A stretch of DNA of 64,000 nt from Globisporangium splendens (GCA_006386115.1 VFIW01000012.1:124001-188000); one strand, 5' to 3'. Shown: positions 36,088-48,449, numbered from the stretch's first letter. The notes: a model not told the origin generated them from the letters alone. Numbers and translations: made by a program.

Positions 36088-36375
36088 CGTGATTAACGCG
36101 CATGCAACTCACACGAAGCCGCGCGATTGATGAGTGACGACGCATCCATCGGCGGTGTGCGCGAATGTAAAGATTGATCGCTGGACGCTACTTCGAAGCC
36201 GCGAATGGCGTCGTCAACACATGCAGGAGCCTGCATCATGTGGCATTGCAATTGAATAGATGAGTTATAGACACACTGTACTGATAAAAAGTGATTACAA
36301 TCCCACAAGTTCAGTGGAGTAAACTAAATACTGTCGATGGTTTCATCCCCTCGATGGATTACTCGCCAATAGGCA

Positions 36376-36680
36376 CTCTTTCGGAGCTCTACATGAGTGA
36401 CAGCCCACTATTCCGCGACTTCCACTACTAGTCTTCGTCTATCTATTGTGTCTTTCGCGGTGAGAAACGAGTGTCCACAACATGAGGACGAAGCTTTGTG
36501 GGCTGACTGCAAACTTCGATTGAGCCAAAAAGAGACGAACGAAGGGTGGAAGCGTGGAGCACAGATATTGTGCACACACACGACGACACGTTGGCTTCCT
36601 CATTGGGCAACGCCGAGAGGTGATCCGCGCCACGTTGAGGGAGTTCGGATGGCAGAAGAAGACGAGCAATGGTGGTAAGG
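36376..36680 (+). pseudogene. Decayed 5' end of U2AF large-subunit gene in array spacer 1
   Basis: The segment matches the leader and first codons of the intact U2AF2-like gene (about 44880-45215). ACATGAGTG, ACAGCCCACTATTC, GCGACTTCCACTACTA and TATTGTGTCTTT are shared in order. The right end, GAGGTGATCCGCGCCACGTT then GGATGGCAGAAGAAGA, matches coding sequence for EEAIRAKLRESGWEKKK. The real start codon ACCATGGCG is not preserved and frames are broken, so it is a non-functional fragment. Confidence 0.8.
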
Positions 36681-36773
36681 ATGTTTACCACTACGACATT
36701 GTGGTTGCAACCAATGTGCTGATTTCTGGAGACTGATCACGTCTCTAAGATGCATGTTTTAGTTCTCACTATA

Positions 36774-38899
36774 TTATAGCTGGACGTAAGTGGCAGTCAC
36801 GAATCGTTGGTCCTCGGCAGTGGAATCTCTACTTGTGAGTGCGTGCAGCTGATAGAGCGACCGCACAGCAACCGACGACGTCGTGTGCGTTAGCCTAGAC
36901 TTACTTGGGGGAGGAATGTGCTGATGGTTTTTCGCACGACCGTCGACGCCATCAAATGCGTAATGAGGAGGAGCGTCCACGTACGGCGACACGGGACCAT
37001 GCTGCTGCGTTCGCCACGTGCTGCTGTCGTTCCCATTCGACACGATCATACGTTCGCCATATAAGAGTCGAATCGGTTCTTGCAGCCCAAGCTCCAACAG
37101 CGACTTGATCTGCGCGTACTCGAGCTGCGTGCCGTTGAGCGTGAACAGCAGCTTCGCGACACTGTTAAAGCGGAAGAACGAGAGCTCGAAGCCATACCCA
37201 CGCAAGATCAGGCGCGCGTCTTCGATCTCCACAAAGCCCGACCCCGAGCGGTCCAGTTTCGTGAAGTGGCTCATCAGTTCGTCAATGCTTCGGTTCGTCT
37301 GCTCCAGATTGGCCGTCAGCGTATTCACAAACTCCGAGCGCAACTGCACGGTCTCCATGAAATGCTCAATGACGTCCGCCAGCGCCTTGTCGTCCACGCG
37401 CGTGATGCTCGAGATCACGATGAACGTCCGAATAATCCGAGGCTGCAGCAGGATCCAGTTGATTAAGATAGGCAGAGGTGTGAACACCAGCGGCGCCACA
37501 CCGTTATCGTCGTAGATCTTCTTGTACTGGTACGCGATGCACTGGCAGAAGAGCGCGAAGAAGAACCCGTTGATCATCAGGAGCGACATGACCACAAAGT
37601 GCCACACCTTGCGAGAGAATCCACTCAGCTGAATAGAGTTGGAAGCTCCTGTTTCCATCGCATCCTCATCGACATTTCCCGCGCTCTTACTTGACTGCTT
37701 CTTCTTTCTGAAGCAGCAGCACAGGCAGTAGAACAGATTGCGGCAGATCATGGCCACAAGCTGGAAGCCCGTGTCGTGGCGAGTCAAGAAAAAGCGAGAA
37801 CGCTTGACTTTCTTCTTCTGCTCGCGCTCGCGCACGTGCTCCATACGCGCAATAGCATCCATGGCGATTTCATGGTCCACGGTCTCGTTCTCCTGTCGCG
37901 CGACTTCTTTCAGGCACTCGAGTCGATCCCGATGTTTCTCCCCAGCGTGCTCGCTTGCTTTACGGCGAAGACGGCGAATGCCCCACTCCAGATACACCAG
38001 CGTGAGAATGTGGAGCACCACGAGGAACCACGACAAGCCTTGGAATGCCAGCACTATAGAGAAGCCTTGCTTCGTTTCTCCAGCTTCGTAAATGAGCTTT
38101 GACACGCCTTCCAACCCCCACGCGATTCCGAGCAGCATGATCCACGTAGACATCTCCACTTCGATCATGTGCGTGATCTGGTTGTCTTGCGCCTGACGAA
38201 GGTACTTGGAGAACGGGAAGAGCTCGGGAAGTCCATACGACTTGAGGAAATAGTGACGCAACAAGCGCAACTGGATGAGTTCTAAGAAATCGGATGGTCG
38301 GATCGCAGTGTTGCTCCTTCTCCCGCTGAATGGAGTGTTGCAGCACCACAGACGTGCCCACGGCCAGCTCGACGCCTTATCCTTATTGTGTCGCTGGATG
38401 ATATCACAAAGATTCTGAGACGAGATCAGTTCGGCTTTCTCCACTTGGATGTTCTTGCGCCGGAGACGGAGGTAGATGAACAGCGCCTGCAGGATCAATC
38501 CGATCGCGAGGATAAACACAAGCAAGTCAGCGGCTTGGAATGCGACCATCGGCGCGCTGTACGGGTCTACGCCCGCGAGCTCTTTCAAGAGCTTTATGGA
38601 GAGTCCGAGGAAGCCCAGGATTGTGAGCTCTACGGGGACACAAGAAATAAAACACACACACAAGAGTGAGGAGAAGCATCGCAGACAGCGAGGCGTTCGA
38701 GGAATAGACTAGATAACGGCGTACCTCCCAGGACCTTGGTGAGGATCTCGTGGTACTTGGGGTGCGCCTCAAGCTTGTGCGTCAGATGATGCAGCTGCAC
38801 TTCAAACACCATGATCAGCGCCACGAGCGCGCTCAGGTACGTGACGACGAGAGTGAGCTCGACGCTCTCGCCGATCTGGAACGGGGAGCCATTGGCCAT
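36774..38899 (-). CDS. MLO-like seven-helix membrane protein with EF-hand, array copy 2
   Basis: Exons 38725-38899 and 36774-38629 encode 676 aa, identical to copy 1 except for the last residues (RFVTATYVQL at the end). All seven hydrophobic segments and the EF-hand loop DRSGSGFVEIED are intact. It carries His in the cytosolic GEKHRDR segment, as do copy 1 and the inverted copy. The upstream spacer lacks the Inr/FPR match seen before the inverted copy, but has ACTCATCAATC about 60 nt upstream of the start. Confidence 0.6.
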
Positions 38900-39187
38900 C
38901 GTGATTAACGCGCATGCAACTCACACGAAGCCGCGCGATTGATGAGTGACGACGCATCCATCGGCGGTGTGCGCGAATGTAAAGATTGATCGCTGGACGC
39001 TACTTCGAAGCCGCGAATGGCGTCGTCAACACATGCAGGAGCCTGCATCATGTGGCATTGCAATTGAATAGATGAGTTATAGACACACTGTACTGATAAA
39101 AAGTGATTACAATCCCACAAGTTCAGTGGAGTAAACTAAATACTGTCGATGGTTTCATCCCCTCGATGGATTACTCGCCAATAGGCA

Positions 39188-39492
39188 CTCTTTCGGAGCT
39201 CTACATGAGTGACAGCCCACTATTCCGCGACTTCCACTACTAGTCTTCGTCTATCTATTGTGTCTTTCGCGGTGAGAAACGAGTGTCCACAACATGAGGA
39301 CGAAGCTTTGTGGGCTGACTGCAAACTTCGATTGAGCCAAAAAGAGACGAACGAAGGGTGGAAGCGTGGAGCACAGATATTGTGCACACACACGACGACA
39401 CGTTGGCTTCCTCATTGGGCAACGCCGAGAGGTGATCCGCGCCACGTTGAGGGAGTTCGGATGGCAGAAGAAGACGAGCAATGGTGGTAAGG
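39188..39492 (+). pseudogene. Decayed 5' end of U2AF large-subunit gene in array spacer 2
   Basis: An identical copy of the fragment in spacer 1, at an offset of 2,812 bp. It shares the same broken frames, so it decayed before the units multiplied. Confidence 0.8.
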
Positions 39493-39585
39493 ATGTTTAC
39501 CACTACGACATTGTGGTTGCAACCAATGTGCTGATTTCTGGAGACTGATCACGTCTCTAAGATGCATGTTTTAGTTCTCACTATA

Positions 39586-41710
39586 TTATAGCTGGACGTA
39601 AGTGGCAGTCACGAATCGTTGGTCCTCGGCAGTGGAATCTCTACTTGTGAGTGCGTGCAGCTGATAGAGCGACCGCACAGCAACCGACGACGTCGTGTGC
39701 GTTAGCCTAGACTTACTTGGGGGAGGAATGTGCTGATGGTTTTTCGCACGACCGTCGACGCCATCAAATGCGTAATGAGGAGGAGCGTCCACGTACGGCG
39801 ACACGGGACCATGCTGCTGCGTTCGCCACGTGCTGCTGTCGTTCCCATTCGACACGATCATACGTTCGCCATATAAGAGTCGAATCGGTTCTTGCAGCCC
39901 AAGCTCCAACAGCGACTTGATCTGCGCGTACTCGAGCTGCGTGCCGTTGAGCGTGAACAGCAGCTTCGCGACACTGTTAAAGCGGAAGAACGAGAGCTCG
40001 AAGCCATACCCACGCAAGATCAGGCGCGCGTCTTCGATCTCCACAAAGCCCGACCCCGAGCGGTCCAGTTTCGTGAAGTGGCTCATCAGTTCGTCAATGC
40101 TTCGGTTCGTCTGCTCCAGATTGGCCGTCAGCGTATTCACAAACTCCGAGCGCAACTGCACGGTCTCCATGAAATGCTCAATGACGTCCGCCAGCGCCTT
40201 GTCGTCCACGCGCGTGATGCTCGAGATCACGATGAACGTCCGAATAATCCGAGGCTGCAGCAGGATCCAGTTGATTAAGATAGGCAGAGGTGTGAACACC
40301 AGCGGCGCCACACCGTTATCGTCGTAGATCTTCTTGTACTGGTACGCGATGCACTGGCAGAAGAGCGCGAAGAAGAACCCGTTGATCATCAGGAGCGACA
40401 TGACCACAAAGTGCCACACCTTGCGAGAGAATCCACTCAGCTGAATAGAGTTGGAAGCTCCTGTTTCCATCGCATCCTCATCGACATTTCCCGCGCTCTT
40501 ACTTGACTGTTCTTCTTTCTGAAGCAGCAGCACAGGCAGTAGAACAGATTGCGGCAGATCATGGCCACAAGCTGGAAGCCCGTGTCGTGGCGAGTCAAGA
40601 AAAAGCGAGAACGCTTGACTTTCTTCTTCTGCTCGCGCTCGCGCACGTGCTCCATACGCGCAATAGCATCCATGGCGATTTCATGGTCCACGGTCTCGTT
40701 CTCCTGTCGCGCGACTTCTTTCAGGCACTCGAGTCGATCCCGACGTTTCTCCCCAGCGTGCTCGCTTGCTTTACGGCGAAGACGGCGAATGCCCCACTCC
40801 AGATACACCAGCGTGAGAATGTGGAGCACCACGAGGAACCACGACAAGCCTTGGAATGCCAGCACTATAGAGAAGCCTTGCTTCGTTTCTCCAGCTTCGT
40901 AAATGAGCTTTGACACGCCTTCCAACCCCCACGCGATTCCGAGCAGCATGATCCACGTAGACATCTCCACTTCGATCATGTGCGTGATCTGGTTGTCTTG
41001 CGCCTGACGAAGGTACTTGGAGAACGGGAAGAGCTCGGGAAGTCCATACGACTTGAGGAAATAGTGACGCAACAAGCGCAACTGGATGAGTTCTAAGAAA
41101 TCGGATGGTCGGATCGCAGTGTTGCTCCTTCTCCCGCTGAATGGAGTGTTGCAGCACCACAGACGTGCCCACGGCCAGCTCGACGCCTTATCCTTATTGT
41201 GTCGCTGGATGATATCACAAAGATTCTGAGACGAGATCAGTTCGGCTTTCTCCACTTGGATGTTCTTGCGCCGGAGACGGAGGTAGATGAACAGCGCCTG
41301 CAGGATCAATCCGATCGCGAGGATAAACACAAGCAAGTCAGCGGCTTGGAATGCGACCATCGGCGCGCTGTACGGGTCTACGCCCGCGAGCTCTTTCAAG
41401 AGCTTTATGGAGAGTCCGAGGAAGCCCAGGATTGTGAGCTCTACGGGGACACAAGAAATAAAACACACACACAAGAGTGAGGAGAAGCATCGCAGACAGC
41501 GAGGCGTTCGAGGAATAGACTAGATAACGGCGTACCTCCCAGGACCTTGGTGAGGATCTCGTGGTACTTGGGGTGCGCCTCAAGCTTGTGCGTCAGATGA
41601 TGCAGCTGCACTTCAAACACCATGATCAGCGCCACGAGCGCGCTCAGGTACGTGACGACGAGAGTGAGCTCGACGCTCTCGCCGATCTGGAACGGGGAGC
41701 CATTGGCCAT
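39586..41710 (-). pseudogene. MLO-like membrane protein, array copy 3, frameshifted
   Basis: Exons 41536-41710 and 39586-41440 match the other copies, but one T is missing in the run at about 40509-40512 (TGTTCTTCTT here against TGTTTCTTCTT in copy 4). The reading frame therefore changes within the Cys-rich cytosolic loop (FYCLCCCFRKK), and translation ends after a short foreign tail near the codon at 40437. The product would stop before helices 6-7 and the EF-hand. The rest of the gene is unchanged, so the lesion is very recent, or it is a base-calling error in one of several identical repeats. Confidence 0.65.
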
Positions 41711-41999
41711 CGTGATTAACGCGCATGCAACTCACACGAAGCCGCGCGATTGATGAGTGACGACGCATCCATCGGCGGTGTGCGCGAATGTAAAGATTGA
41801 TCGCTGGACGCTACTTCGAAGCCGCGAATGGCGTCGTCAACACATGCAGGAGCCTGCATCATGTGGCATTGCAATTGAATAGATGAGTTATAGACACACT
41901 GTACTGATAAAAAGTGATTACAATCCCACAAGTTCAGTGGAGTAAACTAAATACTGTCGATGGTTTCATCCCCTCGATGGATTACTCGCCAATAGGCAC

Positions 42000-42304
42000 T
42001 CTTTCGGAGCTCTACATGAGTGACAGCCCACTATTCCGCGACTTCCACTACTAGTCTTCGTCTATCTATTGTGTCTTTCGCGGTGAGAAACGAGTGTCCA
42101 CAACATGAGGACGAAGCTTTGTGGGCTGACTGCAAACTTCGATTGAGCCAAAAAGAGACGAACGAAGGGTGGAAGCGTGGAGCACAGATATTGTGCACAC
42201 ACACGACGACACGTTGGCTTCCTCATTGGGCAACGCCGAGAGGTGATCCGCGCCACGTTGAGGGAGTTCGGATGGCAGAAGAAGACGAGCAATGGTGGTA
42301 AGGA
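42000..42304 (+). pseudogene. Decayed 5' end of U2AF large-subunit gene in array spacer 3
   Basis: Third identical copy of the spacer fragment, offset 2,812 bp from spacer 2 (2,811 after the deletion upstream in unit 3). It is the last one before the intact gene at 45074. Confidence 0.8.
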
Positions 42305-42396
42305 TGTTTACCACTACGACATTGTGGTTGCAACCAATGTGCTGATTTCTGGAGACTGATCACGTCTCTAAGATGCATGTTTTAGTTCTCACTATA

Positions 42397-44522
42397 TTAT
42401 AGCTGGACGTAAGTGGCAGTCACGAATCGTTGGTCCTCGGCAGTGGAATCTCTACTTGTGAGTGCGTGCAGCTGATAGAGCGACCGCACAGCAACCGACG
42501 ACGTCGTGTGCGTTAGCCTAGACTTACTTGGGGGAGGAATGTGCTGATGGTTTTTCGCACGACCGTCGACGCCATCAAATGCGTAATGAGGAGGAGCGTC
42601 CACGTACGGCGACACGGGACCATGCTGCTGCGTTCGCCACGTGCTGCTGTCGTTCCCATTCGACACGATCATACGTTCGCCATATAAGAGTCGAATCGGT
42701 TCTTGCAGCCCAAGCTCCAACAGCGACTTGATCTGCGCGTACTCGAGCTGCGTGCCGTTGAGCGTGAACAGCAGCTTCGCGACACTGTTAAAGCGGAAGA
42801 ACGAGAGCTCGAAGCCATACCCACGCAAGATCAGGCGCGCGTCTTCGATCTCCACAAAGCCCGACCCCGAGCGGTCCAGTTTCGTGAAGTGGCTCATCAG
42901 TTCGTCAATGCTTCGGTTCGTCTGCTCCAGATTGGCCGTCAGCGTATTCACAAACTCCGAGCGCAACTGCACGGTCTCCATGAAATGCTCAATGACGTCC
43001 GCCAGCGCCTTGTCGTCCACGCGCGTGATGCTCGAGATCACGATGAACGTCCGAATAATCCGAGGCTGCAGCAGGATCCAGTTGATTAAGATAGGCAGAG
43101 GTGTGAACACCAGCGGCGCCACACCGTTATCGTCGTAGATCTTCTTGTACTGGTACGCGATGCACTGGCAGAAGAGCGCGAAGAAGAACCCGTTGATCAT
43201 CAGGAGCGACATGACCACAAAGTGCCACACCTTGCGAGAGAATCCACTCAGCTGAATAGAGTTGGAAGCTCCTGTTTCCATCGCATCCTCATCGACATTT
43301 CCCGCGCTCTTACTTGACTGTTTCTTCTTTCTGAAGCAGCAGCACAGGCAGTAGAACAGATTGCGGCAGATCATGGCCACAAGCTGGAAGCCCGTGTCGT
43401 GGCGAGTCAAGAAAAAGCGAGAACGCTTGACTTTCTTCTTCTGCTCGCGCTCGCGCACGTGCTCCATACGCGCAATAGCATCCATGGCGATTTCATGGTC
43501 CACGGTCTCGTTCTCCTGTCGCGCGACTTCTTTCAGGCACTCGAGTCGATCCCGACGTTTCTCCCCAGCGTGCTCGCTTGCTTTACGGCGAAGACGGCGA
43601 ATGCCCCACTCCAGATACACCAGCGTGAGAATGTGGAGCACCACGAGGAACCACGACAAGCCTTGGAATGCCAGCACTATAGAGAAGCCTTGCTTCGTTT
43701 CTCCAGCTTCGTAAATGAGCTTTGACACGCCTTCCAACCCCCACGCGATTCCGAGCAGCATGATCCACGTAGACATCTCCACTTCGATCATGTGCGTGAT
43801 CTGGTTGTCTTGCGCCTGACGAAGGTACTTGGAGAACGGGAAGAGCTCGGGAAGTCCATACGACTTGAGGAAATAGTGACGCAACAAGCGCAACTGGATG
43901 AGTTCTAAGAAATCGGATGGTCGGATCGCAGTGTTGCTCCTTCTCCCGCTGAATGGAGTGTTGCAGCACCACAGACGTGCCCACGGCCAGCTCGACGCCT
44001 TATCCTTATTGTGTCGCTGGATGATATCACAAAGATTCTGAGACGAGATCAGTTCGGCTTTCTCCACTTGGATGTTCTTGCGCCGGAGACGGAGGTAGAT
44101 GAACAGCGCCTGCAGGATCAATCCGATCGCGAGGATAAACACAAGCAAGTCAGCGGCTTGGAATGCGACCATCGGCGCGCTGTACGGGTCTACGCCCGCG
44201 AGCTCTTTCAAGAGCTTTATGGAGAGTCCGAGGAAGCCCAGGATTGTGAGCTCTACGGGGACACAAGAAATAAAACACACACACAAGAGTGAGGAGAAGC
44301 ATCGCAGACAGCGAGGCGTTCGAGGAATAGACTAGATAACGGCGTACCTCCCAGGACCTTGGTGAGGATCTCGTGGTACTTGGGGTGCGCCTCAAGCTTG
44401 TGCGTCAGATGATGCAGCTGCACTTCAAACACCATGATCAGCGCCACGAGCGCGCTCAGGTACGTGACGACGAGAGTGAGCTCGACGCTCTCGCCGATCT
44501 GGAACGGGGAGCCATTGGCCAT
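42397..44522 (-). CDS. MLO-like seven-helix membrane protein with EF-hand, array copy 4
   Basis: Exons 44348-44522 and 42397-44252 encode 676 aa with all helices and the EF-hand. It has Arg in the GEKRRDR segment, shared with copy 3. Unlike copies 1-3 its upstream region is not the array spacer: sequence diverges 4 bp before the ATG. It faces the U2AF2-like gene head to head across about 550 bp, which is probably the ancestral arrangement. An Inr-like CTCATTAATCATT (minus strand, 44554-44542) lies about 20-30 nt upstream of the start. Confidence 0.6.
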
Positions 44523-45073
44523 CGTGGGCTGCAGCTGCTCGAATGATTAATGAGAGCGCATCCGCTTGCGGAGCGCGCGGTTGCAGTGCCTCTTGTGTAG
44601 CATCAGCTATGGACGCGCTCCAGGCGCCATCAAACGGACGCAGAAGCCAGCGTCATTCGCATATCCTGCTCATTTTGCTTGTGTGTTTGTCCCGATCCAC
44701 TGACAAAAGCTATGCTTTTTTGCAACCTGTTCACAACAAAATCATATTACAGTACCTTGACGCATTGAATCGTGACAAACACACCAAAATCTACTGTATT
44801 AAATTCATCGTGCAATAAAATGCACTTAGAGAAGATGACATCCATCCAAACAAGTAAACAAAACGCTGTCAGTCGTTTACTCTCTTTGGGTCATTCTTTG
44901 ACCTTCTTCACATGAGTGGCACAGGACACAGCCCACTATTCAGCGACTTCCACTACTACAACTCCCCCTTATTGTGTCTTTTGCGGTGGCCAACGAGTGG
45001 CAACCTCGCATTTTGGGTGGGCGACCATACACCTGCACAGCCCCACAAGAGACGAGGACGGAAGCTCGCGACC
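44523..45073. promoter_or_regulatory. Divergent promoter region between MLO-like copy 4 and U2AF2-like gene
   Basis: About 550 bp separate the two start codons. The minus-strand Inr-like CTCATTAATCATT (44554-44542) fits the MLO-like gene. TCATTCTTTGACCTT (44891-44905) resembles Inr sequence for the U2AF2-like gene. The part from about 44880 onward is the intact counterpart of the decayed spacer fragments in the array. Confidence 0.5.
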
Positions 45074-47667
45074 ATGGCGCGCGCGCACGACGACCGGGAC
45101 GCCACTAAGACGCAGGAGGCGCCTGCCTCCTCCTTGGACAACGACGAGGAGGCGATCCGCGCCAAGCTGCGCGAGTCCGGGTGGGAGAAGAAGAAGAAGC
45201 GCAACGACAGCAAGGATCTTGCAGCGAAGGAGGCGAGTGGGAACGGACGCATGGCCAGCAACGCCGACGAGGACGACGCCGCAAATGGCAAGAAGAGAGA
45301 GGGCGACAACGAGCGCGAGTCGCGGCGTCGTGGGAGTGGCAGTGCGCGAAGCCGTCGCTCGCGTTCGCGCCGTCGCGATGATGACCGTCGCGACCGAGAC
45401 CGAGAACGTGATCGGGACTCGCGTCGCCGCCGCGATCGCAGCGTAAAACGAGGGAAACCGTCGAGCCGTCACCGTCGTTCGCGTTCCGACTCGAAATCGC
45501 GCTCGCGGTCAGTGTCGCAATCGCGGAGCAGACGCCCGTCGCACCGACGTCGTGGAGCGTCGCCGTCGCGCTCGGTGTCTCGAGGAAAAGAAAATTCGTC
45601 GAGGAGATCCCGTCGAGCGTCAAAGTCGCGCTCGCCATCAACTTCGGGAAAGAAGAAAGAAGCTGATGGTGACGAAACGGAGTCTGATCCTGACACGAAG
45701 GAGGAGCCTACGCGCCGATCGAAGAGTGCTGATGCACACAAAGAGCCGAAGCGAGACCCCACGTCTGAAAAGGCAGCTGGCAAGGATGCTATGGAAGTCG
45801 ATGAGGAAGGAGCCGAAAAGAAACCTGCTGAGGAAACGAGCGAGCAGAAAGGAAAGGACGCGAATGCCTCGTCGTCATCTCAGCGAAAAGGACGAAAGTC
45901 GAGCCGTCGTTCGCGTTCCAAGTCTCGCTCGCCATCTCGTTCCTCCCGACGTCGCCGCCATCGATCGAGATCGCGCTCCCCGTCGCGTAGTCGGCGTAGA
46001 AGATCGTCTCGATCGAGATCGCGTTCAAGAGGCCGCCGTAGTGACCGCCGTCGCCACCGTAGCCGCACTCCGAGCCGTAGTCGCAGCAACTCTCGCCGCC
46101 ACCGTCGCTCCAGCTCCAAGGATAAAAAGCGACGCGATGCGAACAGCTCCCCGGAGCCACATGAGCACCCTCCTGGAGTTCCAGCTCCACCTGTTGCGGC
46201 TGTTGTTAACCCCACGATTACGCAGTTGATGCAACAATACCCAACGATGAGCCTTCAGGAGATTATTGCCAAAATGCAAGCGTCCAATGTCACGATGGCA
46301 GCAGCCGTTGCCATGAAACCTGCGCGGGAGTTGTACGTCGGCAATCTTCCACCGAATGTGACAGGACCACAGCTTCAGGAATTCTTGGGAACGATCATCC
46401 AGCAAGTCGGGCTCTCGCTTCAACCTGGAAACCCAATCCTGAACACGTGGATCTCAACGGACGGGCATTTTGCATTCTGTGAAATGCGGTCAGTCGAAGA
46501 GTGCAACCTCGCGTTGCTTCTGAACCAGTTGTCGCTGTTAGGACAGCCTTTGAAGTTTGGTCGTCCTCGCAGCTTTATGGGTCCACCGCAGCCAATGCCT
46601 GTCGTGTCCTCTCGCACGCAAACAGCATTGGTGAATCTCGGATGTACTCCAAACCCGGTATGGTTTGCGCCGCCAACGTTAGGTGCATCGACTTTTGGTG
46701 CTGCTGCTCCTCCTCTCCCGACTACGCTTCCTCCTCCTGTGTTGCCGGTAACTTCGATGGTGCACAGCGTTGTGGCTCCTCCTGTTCCAGCCTCGAATCC
46801 AAGTGCGCTGCTGGCGTCTCTTCCAGCTGACCCGAACTCGAAGAGGCTGCTTATGTCAAATATCCCTGTTGTTCTTACCGAAGATCAAGTGAAAGAGTTG
46901 GTCCAACCATTTGGTGACTTGAAGGGTTTTACACTGCTCAAGGATAGCGCTACGGGTGCATCAACCGGAAACGCATTGTTTGAGTATCAAGATGATAGTG
47001 CAGCTGACGAAGCGCTGCAGGGCTTGAACGGTCTAGACATTGGTGGCATTCCGCTTTCTGTTCGTCGTGCACCACAAGATGCAAGCGCTGTCGACGAAAC
47101 GAGTGTTGTTCTCAAACTGGTACGTTTTGCATGCTTGTCTCTACCAATTTCAGGCTACTTGCTCATTGCGCTAACGTGTTCTCTGTCTGTCTTTTTTTGT
47201 TTGTTCAACAAGGCTAACATGGTGTCCGTAGATGAGCTGAAGGATGACGAAGAGTATGCGGATTTGAAGGAAGATGTCGAAGAAGAGTGCAAGCGCTTTG
47301 GGACTGTTGTTGCAATGGAGATTCCTCGCCCGCAGGTATGTAGTTTTGTGATTGCACATGTTGTTTTTTTGCTGTTATTTGGCACCTAAACAATATATGC
47401 GCGTGGGTGACACTGCTGTAGAGCGAAGATCAGTCTGGTGGAGTGGGAAACATTTATGTACGCTTCAACGACAAGTCGGAAGCTGCGAGTGCTCAAAAGG
47501 TTAGTCGTGAAATGCGATGTTGCTTTTATTGAAAGATTTGATTTGTTTTGACGTGTGGATTTCATTTTTTTGTTACCTAGGCTCTGAGCGGACGCAAGTT
47601 TGGAGGAAATATTGTGCGAGTGACGTACTATCCTCTTGCCAAGTTCGAAAGCAAGGAGTTTGCGTAG
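45074..47667 (+). CDS. U2AF2: U2AF large subunit (U2AF65-like) splicing factor
   Basis: This factor recognises the polypyrimidine tract and helps recruit U2 snRNP to the branch site. Exons 45074-47119, 47213-47335, 47422-47499 and 47581-47667 give 777 aa. The start ACCATGGCG has an ideal context; the open frame upstream to 44912 is leader. Residues about 70-370 are long RS-type repeats (RRSRSR, RSRSRGRR and acidic breaks), unusually extended for the family. Then come RRM1 (RELYVGNLPPNVTG, about 418-495), a Pro-rich linker, RRM2 (KRLLMSNIPVVLTEDQVKEL, about 589-665) and a C-terminal UHM (about 690-775, ending GRKFGGNIVRVTYYPLAKF) of the type that binds SF1. RRM1 is followed by the typical LKFGRP. 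All introns are GT-AG, 71-93 nt. Confidence 0.94.
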
Positions 47668-48449
47668 TTGACTGTTTGGTACTCGAGTCCCCGCCACCAA
47701 ATTCGTCGCTTGCTTGCATTTGAGCTCCATGTATACTGTGGTTTGCATTATGCTTGCTCGCTTTGTATATTTGAACTGTGTGGCGCTGCTGGGTTTGTAG
47801 CTGTGTTGGAACCATTCTCTCTGGATTAATGCACTCGAGAACAGGTACACTGGGGAGAGGATCGTTGCGCTGGCTAACCATTTACTGTTCGCTGTCTGTA
47901 GATCAGAAAATGGGAATGAACTCAGTTCTTCTGCGTTGTTGTTGCTTCTTCTTCTGTTGCCCCCTTCTTCGTGCAGCGTGTTATTTATCTCGAGCGTTTT
48001 TGTGTGAAGGTTGTTTCATTCAATCTGATTCACTGCTTTGACATGCCATGACTCATTTAGAGACTACGACGTTGCAAATCACCACCAGTGGTGGGTGTGC
48101 GAAGCATGGGGACACGAAATTGCGTTCGCTCAACTGCAAATGGTGTCTTTTTCGATTATGCGAGGTCAGCCGGTGAAAGCATCAATACATGAGCAAGTGG
48201 AGTTGAACAGTGGTGCTCTCAGCGAGTCGCCAGTTACGGAAACGAAGCTTCTTTTTTTTTCTGTGTCCGAACACAACGAGATGATCCAATCGTTTATTGG
48301 CGATGTTGAATCACACTCTATTTCACTTCAGCTGAGCTCGTCTCGCTCAACTCGGGTAAGGAATGCACATGCCGTTTGCGGGTTAAAATTGCTGTTGTTG
48401 GTGTCGACAGGTCAGCTGTCCATTTTTTGGGCTTCGAATTTGTCGGGTG
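47668..48449. other. Convergent 3' flanks, no gene seen
   Basis: Contains the 3' ends of the U2AF2-like gene and of the LRR/IQ gene. It is T-rich around 47920-48010 and 48250, and no ORF shows motifs. Confidence 0.5.

Larger units (their letters stand above)
33992..44526. repeat. Tandem array of 3.75 near-identical units of 2,811-2,812 bp
   Basis: Units run 33992-36803, 36804-39615, 39616-42426 and a partial fourth 42427-44526. Each carries one MLO-like gene on the minus strand and a spacer. By eye the units are identical over almost all their length. The differences I found are few: CGATGTTTC in units 1-2 versus CGACGTTTC in units 3-4 (His/Arg), TGCTTCTTC in units 1-2 versus TGTTTCTTC in unit 4, and a one-base deletion in unit 3. 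The left edge breaks inside the last codons of copy 1 and the right edge 4 bp upstream of the start of copy 4. Confidence 0.95.

Noticed and set aside
36397..36678. 93-codon ORF repeated in each array spacer as a possible small gene
   Set aside because: Better explained as the decayed 5' end of the U2AF2-like gene; its frame does not match the parent reading frame throughout.
33992..44526. Array as a CRISPR or satellite repeat
   Set aside because: Units are 2.8 kb, each with a full two-exon protein gene; this is segmental gene duplication in a eukaryote.
44912..45073. Upstream in-frame extension of the U2AF2-like protein from an earlier ATG
   Set aside because: The peptide has no similarity to the family, and ACCATGGCG at 45074 is a much better start. 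The region is kept as leader.
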